From contig NZ_JAMXFA010000016.1 of the NCBI RefSeq assembly GCF_025370785.1, positions 91,033 to 155,032 on the forward strand: 64,000 nucleotides of DNA. The letters run 5' to 3'. Numbering within the stretch: position 1 is the first letter of the stretch; each line of letters opens with the position of its first letter. Shown here one piece after another: positions 46,886 through 55,488 of this stretch. The notes under the pieces were generated by a model. The model saw nothing but the letters and a program-made list of their open reading frames with translations. It was not told the origin of the DNA and ran no database searches. This DNA comes from Laspinema olomoucense D3b. Its GTDB lineage: Bacteria; Cyanobacteriota; Cyanobacteriia; Cyanobacteriales; Laspinemataceae. The translations under genes were made by a program, and so were the position numbers.

Positions 46886-47137
46886 GGAAAATCTACTTCT
46901 TAAGTAGCAGTCAAATATAGTTCTTCAGCAGTAGATTTTTTTAGAAATTAAGAGTTACCCTAGGGAATCTATTAATACCCAAGGATATTATGAGGGATAA
47001 TACCGGGCATTGGAAAATCTACTTCTTAAGTAGCAGCCAAATATAGTTCTTCAGCAGTAGATTTTCTTAGAAATTAAGAGTTAGTCTAGTGAGTGTAGTA
47101 ATAGCCAAGGAAATTATGACGGATAATACTCCAAATT
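46886..47137 (+). repeat. Tandem 126-bp leader duplication before the LEA-like gene
   Basis: Copies at 46886-47011 and 47012-47137. Each contains AAAATCTACT...AGTAGATTTT (about 52 bp apart) and the internal CTACTT-CTT-AAGTAG hairpin, then AAATTAAGAGTTA and a start codon (46990 and 47116). The first-copy start opens an 18-codon ORF (MRDNTGHWKIYFLSSSQI, then stop). The second start is that of the real gene. The two stems of each copy share bases and are exclusive. Confidence 0.85.
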
Positions 47138-48444
47138 TTAAAAAGCCTTATGCATATAATCCTGACTTGCAGGAAAAGAATCTTGACAAGAGCGAGAACC
47201 AGGAGCTTGAGGCTCAGACTAACGACAATGCAGAATCTAAGCAAGATGAATCATCAGGTTCAGGCATTGGTGCGAGGATAGCTGGAGCAGCAGTCGGTGG
47301 TATCCTTGGTGCTCGCTCGGGAGGCATTGTGGGTGCTGTAGCAGGCTCAGTTGCTGGCGCTATAATTGGTAAGGGTACGGCTGATACGGTTAACCGTGCT
47401 GTAGACAATTTAGGGGATGCAGCACACACGGTCGCTGACGGTATTACCCACACTGTAGAAGAGCTAGGGACAGTAGCAAAGGAAACTGCTGAGGAAGTTA
47501 GACCCTCTATCAAAGCTACAGCAGAAGCAGTCAAGGAGACTGTTGAGGAAACCAAGCCTTCTATTAAAGGTATAGCCGAATCGGTCGATCAAACAGTTAG
47601 GGAAGCGAAGCCTTCTGTAGTAGATGCAGTCAAAAGCGCATCTGAGGAAGTCAAACCGACAATTAGAGAAGTAAAAGAGTCAGTCAAGCAGACAGTGGAA
47701 GGTGTCAAGCCTTCTATACAAAGTGCAGCGGACTCTATTAAGAGCACGGCCGATGAAGTTAAGCCTTCCGCCAAAGCTGTAGCTCAGGAAATTGAGGGGG
47801 CAACTAAGGAGCTGCGATCGACTGTAAAAGATACAGCGAAAGCAGTTGAGCCATCTATAAAAAGCGCCGCCCACTCGCTTCAGTCATCTGGCAAGAGTGT
47901 AGCTGAATCAATGAAGTCATCTGCTCAAAGCGCAGCCGAATCTGCTAAAGCGGCAGCGCAGGATGTTAAGTCATCTGCCCAAGATGCAGCAGAATCGGCT
48001 AAAGGTGCAGCGCAGGATGTGAAGCATGATGTTAAGTCATCTGCCCAAAATGCATCTCAATCTGCTAAAGGTGCAGGGTATGATGTTAAGTCATCTGCCC
48101 AAAATGCATCTCAATCTGCTAAAGGTGCAGCGCAGGATGTGAAGCATGATGTTAAGTCATCTGCCCAAAATCCAATCCCATTTCCTCCAGGTGCAGGGCA
48201 TGATCTTAAGTCATCTGCCCAAAATGCAGCCCAATCTGCTAGAGGTGCAGCGCAGGATCTTAAGTCATCTGCCCAAAATGCAGCCCAATCTGCTAAAGGT
48301 GCAGCCCATGATGTTAAGTCATCTGCCCCCTATCTAGCCGAATCCACCGCACAGAAAGATAAGGATAGCGATATTCACATCTCCGGCAGTCCTGAAGTCA
48401 AGGACAAAGTGGTAATTCATGATAAGAGAATCACTAAGGACTAG
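47116..48444 (+). CDS. Glycine-zipper, LEA-like repeat protein
   Basis: 442 residues. N-terminal 40 residues polar; residues about 60-100 a glycine-zipper-like hydrophobic run (GIGARIAGAAVGGILGARSG); the rest is Ala/Lys/Glu-rich helical sequence with 11-mer-like repeats, first TAEEVKPSIK variants and later eight or so SSAQNAAQSAKGAAQDVK units, as in group 3 LEA and YtxH-like stress proteins. Start at 47116 has GGA before it; the frame extends to a GTG at 47089. Candidate desiccation or stress protector; membrane association through the zipper is inferred. Confidence 0.8.
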   Translation: MTDNTPNFKKPYAYNPDLQEKNLDKSENQELEAQTNDNAESKQDESSGSGIGARIAGAAVGGILGARSGGIVGAVAGSVAGAIIGKGTADTVNRAVDNLGDAAHTVADGITHTVEELGTVAKETAEEVRPSIKATAEAVKETVEETKPSIKGIAESVDQTVREAKPSVVDAVKSASEEVKPTIREVKESVKQTVEGVKPSIQSAADSIKSTADEVKPSAKAVAQEIEGATKELRSTVKDTAKAVEPSIKSAAHSLQSSGKSVAESMKSSAQSAAESAKAAAQDVKSSAQDAAESAKGAAQDVKHDVKSSAQNASQSAKGAGYDVKSSAQNASQSAKGAAQDVKHDVKSSAQNPIPFPPGAGHDLKSSAQNAAQSARGAAQDLKSSAQNAAQSAKGAAHDVKSSAPYLAESTAQKDKDSDIHISGSPEVKDKVVIHDKRITKD

Positions 48445-48456
48445 GTAAAGTAAGGA

Positions 48457-48488
48457 CTTAACTCCAGCTTGTTAAAGCTAGGGTTAAG
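48457..48488 (+). terminator. Hairpin after the LEA-like gene
   Basis: CTTAACTCCAGCTT and AAGCTAGGGTTAAG pair with one mismatch around GTTA. No T run follows. Confidence 0.55.
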
Positions 48489-48659
48489 AGAGTTTAACAG
48501 AGAGTGGCTCTTAGAAAAGAGTCCACTCTTTGCCGTATAATGTCCTCTGAGAGTACCAAAAGGAATGTAGAGAAGGTCTGCAATTTCCTGATTGCTCCGT
48601 CGGGTTACCATCAGGGCTAAGATTTCCTGTTCGCGCCTCGGGAGGGGATTTGCCGGGAA
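48480..48659 (-). pseudogene. LuxR-type helix-turn-helix fragment
   Basis: On the minus strand the frame between stops reads FPANPLPRREQEILALMV then TRRSNQEIADLLYIPFGTLR, GHYTAK. This is a LuxR/MalT-type HTH (PLPRREQEIL..., SNQEIADLLYI). No upstream domain and a stop lies just before it (48662-48660), so it is a fragment of a larger regulator. Confidence 0.7.
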
Positions 48660-48719
48660 TTATTTAGCCTCTGATGGGATAACAAGGACTGATAAATCTC
48701 GGTCCCCTGTCCACAGTGC

Positions 48720-48954
48720 AGTAGCGATTTGTGGGGACAAACCATGAGGGTTATGGGTGTTTTAACAGGTCAAGATTTGCTCAACGGAGTGCAAAATAGA
48801 AAGTTAGGCGATGCACTTTTGTTCTGGAATTGGATGTTAAAAGATGGATAAATCTGGTTTTTAGATAATAGGAATGTTGAGGATTTAGCAGCTCAATTAA
48901 AAACGTCTATCTTGCCAGTCAGTGAGATTGATGGATTAATTTTAGGTTGTATTA
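48720..48954 (+). pseudogene. Decayed copy of the 3' end of the TIGR03279 gene
   Basis: Parallels 45391-45631 closely: TAGCGATTT, GTTTTAACAGGTCAAGATTTG, GTGCAAAATAGAAAGTTAGG, CGATGC, TTTTTAGATAATA, GGATTTAGCAGCTCAATTAA, and TTTTAGGTTGTATTA at the end. Substitutions and small indels break the frame (for instance GATGGATAAATCTGG where the parent has GGAGAAACTAGG). Confidence 0.9.
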
Positions 48955-49219
48955 TTGGGATGTCCGAGTTGGTGGAAATGTCCAGATCAGCCCGCACCCT
49001 CCAGGGTCTGGATCCACAAACCAAGCCTGCCTGCGCGGGCTCACTACAGGGGCAATCCCCACAGATTTCATTCTAATAAAACTTGACAAAATAACTAAAT
49101 AGTGATATTAAAAATATCTTTTTCCCTCGCCTGTGGGGGCTGCGTTCCTGTTGCTGCGCCCTGTTGGGGTGTCGGCCAACCCATTACCCAGAAACTTAAC
49201 AAAATTTAATCAATTAGGC

Positions 49220-49252
49220 TATACTGTAGCCTAGATATATCAAAATGATATA
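49220..49252 (+). promoter_or_regulatory. padR promoter with palindromic operator TATATCA-AAA-TGATATA
   Basis: A -10-like TATACT is at 49220-49225. A perfect 7-bp inverted repeat with a 3-base centre occupies 49236-49252, and padR starts at 49254. PadR-family repressors bind AT-rich inverted repeats at their own promoter, so autoregulation of padR and the following efflux genes is likely. The transcript leader would be only ~20 bases. Confidence 0.65.
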
Positions 49253-49253
49253 A

Positions 49254-49823
49254 ATGCTTGAACTCTCTGCTTTAGGACTCCTGCAGCGCCATCCCCTACA
49301 TGGCTACAGGTTGAAGCAAGAACTGGAGCTATTTATGAGTAGCTGCATGAGCGTCAACTATGGAGCCATTTACCCCTTGCTGAAACGGTTGGAGGAACGG
49401 GGTCACATTGCGGCGATCGCCCGGGAATCGGGAGACGCAGGACCGAGTCGGACGATTTATGGCATTACCCCCAGTGGGCGCGATCGCTGGCGGCAGAAAA
49501 TGCTCGAACATCCCCAGGATAGCTGGGTGAAAAGTCGCGCGCGTTTTGCTATTAAATTTTTCTTTTTCAGCGATTTAGAACAGGAGGCAAGGCTGGAATT
49601 AATGGAGCATCGCTTAGTGCTTTGTCGTGCGCGATACAAAAGTTTCAGCGAAAAACCTTTGCCGGAGGATTTCTATCAAGTCGCTGTCTGGAATCGACAT
49701 TTGGAGGTTCTGAAATCAGAAATCGAATGGGTGCAAAGACAAATTGCCATTGAGGGGCAAGAGCAAGGGAGTCCGGATACAGCCCAAGCCAAGGCAGGAA
49801 GAAATCACTCGGGCGATCGCTAA
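49254..49823 (+). CDS. PadR family transcriptional regulator
   Basis: 189 residues. N-terminal winged helix: MLELSALGLLQRHPLHGYRL, NYGAIYPLLKRLEERGHIAA, ARESGDAGPSRTIYGITPSG. A C-terminal dimerisation helix region follows (LELMEHRLVLCRARYKSF). This is the PadR-s2 class. It heads the HlyD and RND genes with 90 bp spacing and is likely their ligand-responsive repressor. A decayed copy lies at 46411. Confidence 0.9.
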   Translation: MLELSALGLLQRHPLHGYRLKQELELFMSSCMSVNYGAIYPLLKRLEERGHIAAIARESGDAGPSRTIYGITPSGRDRWRQKMLEHPQDSWVKSRARFAIKFFFFSDLEQEARLELMEHRLVLCRARYKSFSEKPLPEDFYQVAVWNRHLEVLKSEIEWVQRQIAIEGQEQGSPDTAQAKAGRNHSGDR

Positions 49824-49914
49824 CCTTCCTTATCGGTTTAAATCCCTTAATTAATAAATCCATCCTAAAACTTAGATGGATTGCTCACTAAATCGGACAA
49901 AACCAGGGAGAAAT

Positions 49915-51843
49915 ATGAAACTACCAGACGCTTACAATTCCCAACTAGAAACTAAAGAATCCGTAAATACTGTTGCTAATGAAAGCGAATTAGAGCAACA
50001 ATCAAAAAAACCGTTACGAGATAAAAAGCGCAGGTTTAAATGGAGCAGCAGGCGGGGCCGATCGCTGGCTTATGCTCTGTTTCTGTTGTTATTAATTGGC
50101 GGTGGTGGCACCGGCTGGTACTTTTGGCAATCGAGGCAAATTGCTCAGGCAAATAGCCAACAGCAAGGCGGACCCCAAAAGCCCCAAGGGGTGGCAGTGC
50201 GGTTAGCTACCGTCGAAATGACCAATTTAAGGGAAACCTCGGAATTTGTGGGGACCCTAGAGGCACAACAGGCGGCGATTGTACGCTCAGAAATGGCGGG
50301 ACGGGTGAGTCAAATTGATGTTAAAGCCGGGGATAAAGTCTCCCGAGGGGACGTGATTGCCCGCATTGATACTCGGGAAATTGAAGCCAGACTGCGACAA
50401 GCACAGGCAGCCCAAGCGCGGGCACAATCTCAGGTTGCCCAGTTACAAGCGGGGAACCGACCGGAGGAAATTGCTCAAGGAGAGGCCCGTTTAGCGGCAG
50501 CCGAGGCCCGATTGGCGGAGGTACGGGCGGGGAGTCGTCCGGAGGAAATTGCTCAGGCACAAGCGCGGTTGCGGCAAGCAGAGGCCCGATTAGCTGAATT
50601 GCGGGCGGGGAATCGTCCAGAAGAGATTGCCCAAGCGCAGGCGCGGTTAGAACAAGCGCGATCGCGGCTGCAATCCTTACGGGCTGGGAGCGCTGGGGAT
50701 GAAATTGCCCAAGCTCAAGCTCAAATTGCCGATGCGCAGGCGCGGGTGGAGTTAACGACGGAACGGGTGGAACGGAATCGGGAATTAGCGGATCAAGGGG
50801 CAATTTCCCGCGATCGCTTTGATGAAGTGGTCACAGAAAACCGGCGTGCCCAAGCGGATTTACAGCGATTTCGCCAACGAGTCGAGGAACTGGAAAACCA
50901 GCGACAGGAGGAAATTGTAGGGTCTCAATTGCAAGTGACTGAAGCGGAACAAGCGTTAGCACAGTTACAAAGTGGGGCGCGTCCGGAAGAAATTGCCCAG
51001 GGGGAAGCGGAGGTGGCGGAAGCCCAGCAATTGCTGAATCAGAGGCAAAATGGGGCACGTCCGGAAGAAATTGCCCGCGCCGAAGCGGAGGTGGAAGAAA
51101 CAAGGCAAGAGTTACGGCAATTAGAGAATGGGACGCGACCCGAGGAGATTGACCAAGCTAAGGCACAGTTAGCGGAGGCGATCGCCCAAGTCAGAGCGTT
51201 GGAGGTGCAGTTACAAGATGCCAATATCGTCGCACCCTTTGAGGGAATCGTCGGCGATATTCCCGCGAAAGTGGGAGATGTGGTCACTGTGGGGCAGGAA
51301 TTAACAACTTTGACCCAAAATGATGCGTTGGAATTGCGGCTGTCCATTCCCCTGGAACGCGGGTCTGAGTTGAAGTTGGGGATGCCGGTGGAAATTACCG
51401 ATGCCAACGGACAACCGTTGACTATGGGGAGGGTGAGTTTTGTTTCTCCCACGGTGAATTCGGATTCCCAAACGATTTTAGCCAAGGCAAGTTTTGCCAA
51501 TCAAGGGCAATTACGCGATCGCCAGTTTGTGAGGGCTAAGTTGGTTTGGAACGAAAGGGACAATCGGATTGTGGTGCCAACTACGGCGATTACCTTCCAA
51601 GGGGAGGAGCGATTTATCTTTGTGGCGCGAGGTGAGGACCCGGCGACTGCGGAACGAGTGGCGGTAACTTTGGGATTGGTCCAAGGCGATCGCGCGGAAG
51701 TGGTTGAAGGACTGACAAACGGCGATCGTATTGTTATTTCTGGTTTACAACGACTATCCGACGGTGCTGCCATTCTTCCGATTGTCGATGAACCAGCTAC
51801 AGCGAATCCCCAGTCATCCCCGCAAGCGGCACCATCCCCCTAA
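49915..51843 (+). CDS. RND efflux periplasmic adaptor with extended alpha-hairpin
   Basis: 642 residues from the ATG at 49915 (GGGAGAA just upstream; the frame is open to 49876). One membrane anchor near residues 45-65 (LAYALFLLLLIGGGGTGWYF), a biotinyl-lipoyl half (VRSEMAGRVSQIDVKAGDKV), then a very long helical hairpin. Its ascending arm has 26-residue repeats starting G-x-RPEEIAQ (four copies) and its descending arm has three more. Between them the tip NRELADQGAISRDRF fits the R-L-S TolC-docking motif. The second lipoyl half and beta-barrel follow. Works with the permease downstream. Confidence 0.93.
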   Translation: MKLPDAYNSQLETKESVNTVANESELEQQSKKPLRDKKRRFKWSSRRGRSLAYALFLLLLIGGGGTGWYFWQSRQIAQANSQQQGGPQKPQGVAVRLATVEMTNLRETSEFVGTLEAQQAAIVRSEMAGRVSQIDVKAGDKVSRGDVIARIDTREIEARLRQAQAAQARAQSQVAQLQAGNRPEEIAQGEARLAAAEARLAEVRAGSRPEEIAQAQARLRQAEARLAELRAGNRPEEIAQAQARLEQARSRLQSLRAGSAGDEIAQAQAQIADAQARVELTTERVERNRELADQGAISRDRFDEVVTENRRAQADLQRFRQRVEELENQRQEEIVGSQLQVTEAEQALAQLQSGARPEEIAQGEAEVAEAQQLLNQRQNGARPEEIARAEAEVEETRQELRQLENGTRPEEIDQAKAQLAEAIAQVRALEVQLQDANIVAPFEGIVGDIPAKVGDVVTVGQELTTLTQNDALELRLSIPLERGSELKLGMPVEITDANGQPLTMGRVSFVSPTVNSDSQTILAKASFANQGQLRDRQFVRAKLVWNERDNRIVVPTTAITFQGEERFIFVARGEDPATAERVAVTLGLVQGDRAEVVEGLTNGDRIVISGLQRLSDGAAILPIVDEPATANPQSSPQAAPSP

Positions 51844-51945
51844 GCATCGGTGACTTGATGCAAGTGAGAATATAATTTTAACAAGATAGCTCTCACTTAA
51901 AATTGATCAGGAATTAGCCCCTAATAATCGCCAATCCCTAACTCA

Positions 51946-54900
51946 ATGTTTACTACTTTTTTTATCAAACGCCCGGTTTTCGCCTCTGTCTGTTCCCTGT
52001 TGATTATCATAATTGGGGTAGTCGCTTATACGCGCTTGCCGGTGCAGGAATTTCCCAGCATTGACCCGCCTGTCGTGACGGTATCCACGATTTATCCGGG
52101 TGCCAGTCCCCTGGTTGTGGAAACCGAAGTCACAGAAATTTTAGAAGGTCAACTGAATGGGATTGAAGGGATTAAAACTCTCACATCCCAAAGTCGAGAA
52201 GGGGTGAGTTCAATTACCCTCCAGTTTAACCTCGATCGCGATATTGATTTGGCTGCTCAAGATGTGCGATCGCGAGTGGATCGGGCCCTGCGCCAACTCC
52301 CAGACGATGTAGATATCCCCCAAGTTACAAAGCAGGAAGGGGATGTTTCTCCCATCGTTTGGTTTGCCTTATTTGGGGAAAATTACACCTCCCTGGAATT
52401 AAGTGACTATGCCGAACGATTTATTCAGGACAATCTGGAAACCGTTCCGGGAGTGAGTAACATCTTTATCGGGGGTCAACGGCGCTATGCGATGCGATTG
52501 TGGGTTGATCCCGTCAGACTAGCAGCGCGCAATTTGACCGTCTTAGATATTGAACGCGCCTTGCGTCAAGAAAACCTAGAAATTCCCGGCGGTTTAGTTG
52601 AAGGAGAACAATCGGAATATTCAGTACGGGTTCTGGGTAGACTGCAAACCCCGATTGAATATGAAAACTTAATTATTCAGCGGAATCCCGATGGGACGCA
52701 AATCCGATTTAAAGATGTGGGACGGGCGGAAATTGGTGCCGAAAGCGATCGCTCCTTCGTCCGTTTTAATGGCATTCCCGCAGTTTCTCTGGGGGTGGTA
52801 AAACTCTCCAGTGCCAATACCATTGAAGTGGCACGCGGCGCTAAAGCCAAAATGGAGGAACTCTCTAAAAATTTCCCCGAAGGGTTAAATTATCAGATAG
52901 CTTTTGATACTTCGGAATTTGTGAAACTCGCCATTGATGAAGTTTGGATTTCCCTGTTTATGGGAACCTTGCTGGTTATTCTGATTATCTTTGTTTTCCT
53001 ACGGGACTGGCGATCGACTCTAATTCCGTCACTCACCATTCCCATTTCCTTGGTGGGTGCATTTGCCATCATGTTAATTCTCGGGTATTCCATTAATACC
53101 CTAACTTTATTTTCCTTGACCTTAGCGACCGGATTAGTTGTGGATGATACGATTGTTGTCCTGGAAAATATTGTCCGGTATATTCAAGAGAAAAATATGA
53201 AACCCTACCAAGCAGCCCTGCTTGGAGTGAGTGAGGTGGTATTTGCCGTGATTGCTACCACCGTTGTTTTAATTGCTGTGTTTGTACCCGTGGGGTTTTC
53301 GGGGGGAAATACCGGGCGATTATTCACCGAATTTGCTATAACCCTAGCCGGTTCAGTCGTCATTTCTTCCTTTGTGGCCTTGACCTTAGCACCAGCATTA
53401 TCGGCCCGTATTTTAAAGCGAGATGCCGAAATGAAAGGCGGTGTATTTGCGATTATCGAATTCTTTTTTGATCGCATGGAACGGGCGTATCGGTGGTCTT
53501 TGCGGAAAATTATGCCCTTGAAAACGATTGTCGTGATCGCCTTTATCGGGTCCTTAGCTTTAACGGTCTTCCTATTTAATCAAGTACCCAAAGAATTCAT
53601 TCCCACCGATGATCGAGGAGCAATTTTGACGATTGTTCGAGGTCCGCAAGGGGTGACGATTAATTACACCGATCAGGTGATGCAGCAGGTGGAAGCAGCC
53701 TATAGTAAAATCCCGGAAGTTAAAAGTTATTTAACCATTGGTGCATTTGGTCGGGGGGCTCCCGGTCAAGTGAATCAGGGATTTGCCTTTGTCCGCCTTC
53801 TACCTTGGGCGGAACGAACCGAAGAGGATCAGTCTCAACAAAGCATTATAGGTCGCTTATTCGGACAGTTTTCCCAGATTACGGATGCAGTAGTTTTGCC
53901 CATTAATCCTCCTTCTTTACCTGGTGCAGGGTTTAGTCAACCTGTAGAATTCGTCCTGCAAGGCAGTGATTTAGATGAACTAGCTCGGGTTTCGGAAGAG
54001 TTGGCAAATAAAGCTAATCAATTGCCGCAATTAAGAAACGTTGATACAGATTTAACCCTGACTAAACCAGAATTATTAATTAGCATTGACCGCGCTCAAG
54101 CAGCCAATTTAGGCATTTCGGTTCAGGATATTTCCCGTACTTTGCAAGTCATGTTTGGAGGACAGGAGATTACCAATTTTAATCAAGGCAATCGACGGTA
54201 CGAGGTTGTCGTGCAATCTGAAAAAGAATTCCGGTCCTCTCCCCAAGATATCGAACAAACCTATATTCGCACCCAGTCGGGACAGTCGATTCCTCTGAGT
54301 AGTGTGGTTACCGTTAGTCCTTCAACTACACCCCCACAAATTAACCACTATAATCGCTCTAGGGCAGCGACCATTTCTGGTTCTCCCGCCCCAGGGTCTA
54401 CCTTGGGAGATGCCTTAGAGGCCTTAGAAAACCTAGCTCGTTCCGTGATTCCCGCCGATATACGAGTTTCCCTCGCGGGTCAATCTTTGGAATATAGAGA
54501 AGCAGGACAATCGACTCTGTTTATCTTCGGTTTATCCCTAGTCTTTATTTTCTTAGTGTTAGCAGCTCAGTTTGAAAGCTACATTGACCCGATTATCATT
54601 CTTTTGGCCGTTCCTTTGTCCCTCTTAGGCGCATTCGCGGCTTTGTTAATGGCGGGGTTGGACTTAAATATTTACAGTCAAATTGGGTTGATTATGCTGA
54701 TTGGGTTGGCTACTAAAAACTCCATTTTGATTGTAGAATTTGCCAATCAACGTCGGGAAGAAGGACTCTCCATTACTAAAGCGGCTCTCGATGCTGCAAA
54801 GGTGCGCTTTCGTCCGATTTTGATGACCGCATTTTCAACTATTTTCGGATTGATACCCTTAGCATTTGCCACAGGTGCAGGGGCGGCGGCGCGGGTCTCC

Positions 54901-55158
54901 ATCGGGATGTCTGTTGTGGGCGGAATGTTTGTTTCTACCTTGTTAAGTTTGTATGTCATTCCGGTGTTTTATACCATTGCTATGAGAGCACAATATCGGT
55001 TAATGCACAAAGGACATGATGAAACAGACAGGGCGGTTCCTGCGGAAGCTGTTGAACAGGAGTCTGTTTCAAATGGCAATGGGAAGAGTACCCAAACCTT
55101 GAGGAAGGTAGAACAAGAAGGAGGCGATCGCGAAAATCTCCCCTCGGGACGACGCTAA
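51946..55158 (+). CDS. RND efflux permease (AcrB/HAE-1 type)
   Basis: 1,070 residues. Twelve membrane segments in the two-half RND layout with large periplasmic loops; the first helix opens FTTFFIKRPVFASVCSLLII. The proton-relay pair is in TGLVVDDTIVVLENI, and the second-half GLATKNSILIVEFANQRREE motif is present. It should expel hydrophobic compounds across the envelope with the upstream adaptor and a TolC-type channel not in this window. A hydrophilic tail of ~60 residues is present. Confidence 0.96.
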   Translation: MFTTFFIKRPVFASVCSLLIIIIGVVAYTRLPVQEFPSIDPPVVTVSTIYPGASPLVVETEVTEILEGQLNGIEGIKTLTSQSREGVSSITLQFNLDRDIDLAAQDVRSRVDRALRQLPDDVDIPQVTKQEGDVSPIVWFALFGENYTSLELSDYAERFIQDNLETVPGVSNIFIGGQRRYAMRLWVDPVRLAARNLTVLDIERALRQENLEIPGGLVEGEQSEYSVRVLGRLQTPIEYENLIIQRNPDGTQIRFKDVGRAEIGAESDRSFVRFNGIPAVSLGVVKLSSANTIEVARGAKAKMEELSKNFPEGLNYQIAFDTSEFVKLAIDEVWISLFMGTLLVILIIFVFLRDWRSTLIPSLTIPISLVGAFAIMLILGYSINTLTLFSLTLATGLVVDDTIVVLENIVRYIQEKNMKPYQAALLGVSEVVFAVIATTVVLIAVFVPVGFSGGNTGRLFTEFAITLAGSVVISSFVALTLAPALSARILKRDAEMKGGVFAIIEFFFDRMERAYRWSLRKIMPLKTIVVIAFIGSLALTVFLFNQVPKEFIPTDDRGAILTIVRGPQGVTINYTDQVMQQVEAAYSKIPEVKSYLTIGAFGRGAPGQVNQGFAFVRLLPWAERTEEDQSQQSIIGRLFGQFSQITDAVVLPINPPSLPGAGFSQPVEFVLQGSDLDELARVSEELANKANQLPQLRNVDTDLTLTKPELLISIDRAQAANLGISVQDISRTLQVMFGGQEITNFNQGNRRYEVVVQSEKEFRSSPQDIEQTYIRTQSGQSIPLSSVVTVSPSTTPPQINHYNRSRAATISGSPAPGSTLGDALEALENLARSVIPADIRVSLAGQSLEYREAGQSTLFIFGLSLVFIFLVLAAQFESYIDPIIILLAVPLSLLGAFAALLMAGLDLNIYSQIGLIMLIGLATKNSILIVEFANQRREEGLSITKAALDAAKVRFRPILMTAFSTIFGLIPLAFATGAGAAARVSIGMSVVGGMFVSTLLSLYVIPVFYTIAMRAQYRLMHKGHDETDRAVPAEAVEQESVSNGNGKSTQTLRKVEQEGGDRENLPSGRR

Positions 55159-55163
55159 CTCAA

Positions 55164-55198
55164 TTGGAAGTTCCATCCTAGCCGGATGGGACTTCCAA
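55164..55198 (+). terminator. Terminator of the efflux operon
   Basis: TTGGAAGTTCCATC pairs with GATGGGACTTCCAA (one G-U) around 7 bases, then TAATTTATAATTT. It begins 5 bp past the permease stop. Confidence 0.8.
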
Positions 55199-55327
55199 TA
55201 ATTTATAATTTACTCGCGCAAATATAAACTTCAAGAAAACAATAAATATTTCCCGCTTGCACTTTTTGCTCCAATTACAATATACTAAAATTTCTTGTAC
55301 CTCTTGTTCTAACCACACCCCCTAAAA

Positions 55328-55474
55328 ATGGCCCGAGATGAGTTATTACAAATTCGGCTCAGCACACCTGAAAAAGAGCGCCTGCAATTAGAAGCAGAGC
55401 GACGCGGAGTATCCATGTCCGAAGTGATTCGCGACTATATCAAACGTCTGCCTAAATCCAAAAAAGAATTGTAA
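55328..55474 (+). CDS. Small ribbon-helix-helix protein
   Basis: 48 residues: MARDELLQIRLSTPEKERLQ, then GVSMSEVIRDYIKRLPKSKK. The LQIRLS strand and MSEVIRDYI helix are a CopG/Arc-type ribbon-helix-helix. No toxin gene is next to it on the same strand, and it lies 14 bp before the S9 peptidase gene, so it may regulate that gene or be cotranscribed by chance. Confidence 0.75.
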   Translation: MARDELLQIRLSTPEKERLQLEAERRGVSMSEVIRDYIKRLPKSKKEL

Positions 55475-55488
55475 TTAACCGATAGAAT

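Noticed and set aside
47214..47874. Minus-strand Ser/Val-rich frames over the LEA-like gene
   Set aside because: Mirror image of the repeat gene.
50321..51773. Long minus-strand frames over the HlyD gene
   Set aside because: Arise from the repetitive Ala/Glu/Gln codons of the adaptor; Pro/Leu-rich nonsense on the other strand.
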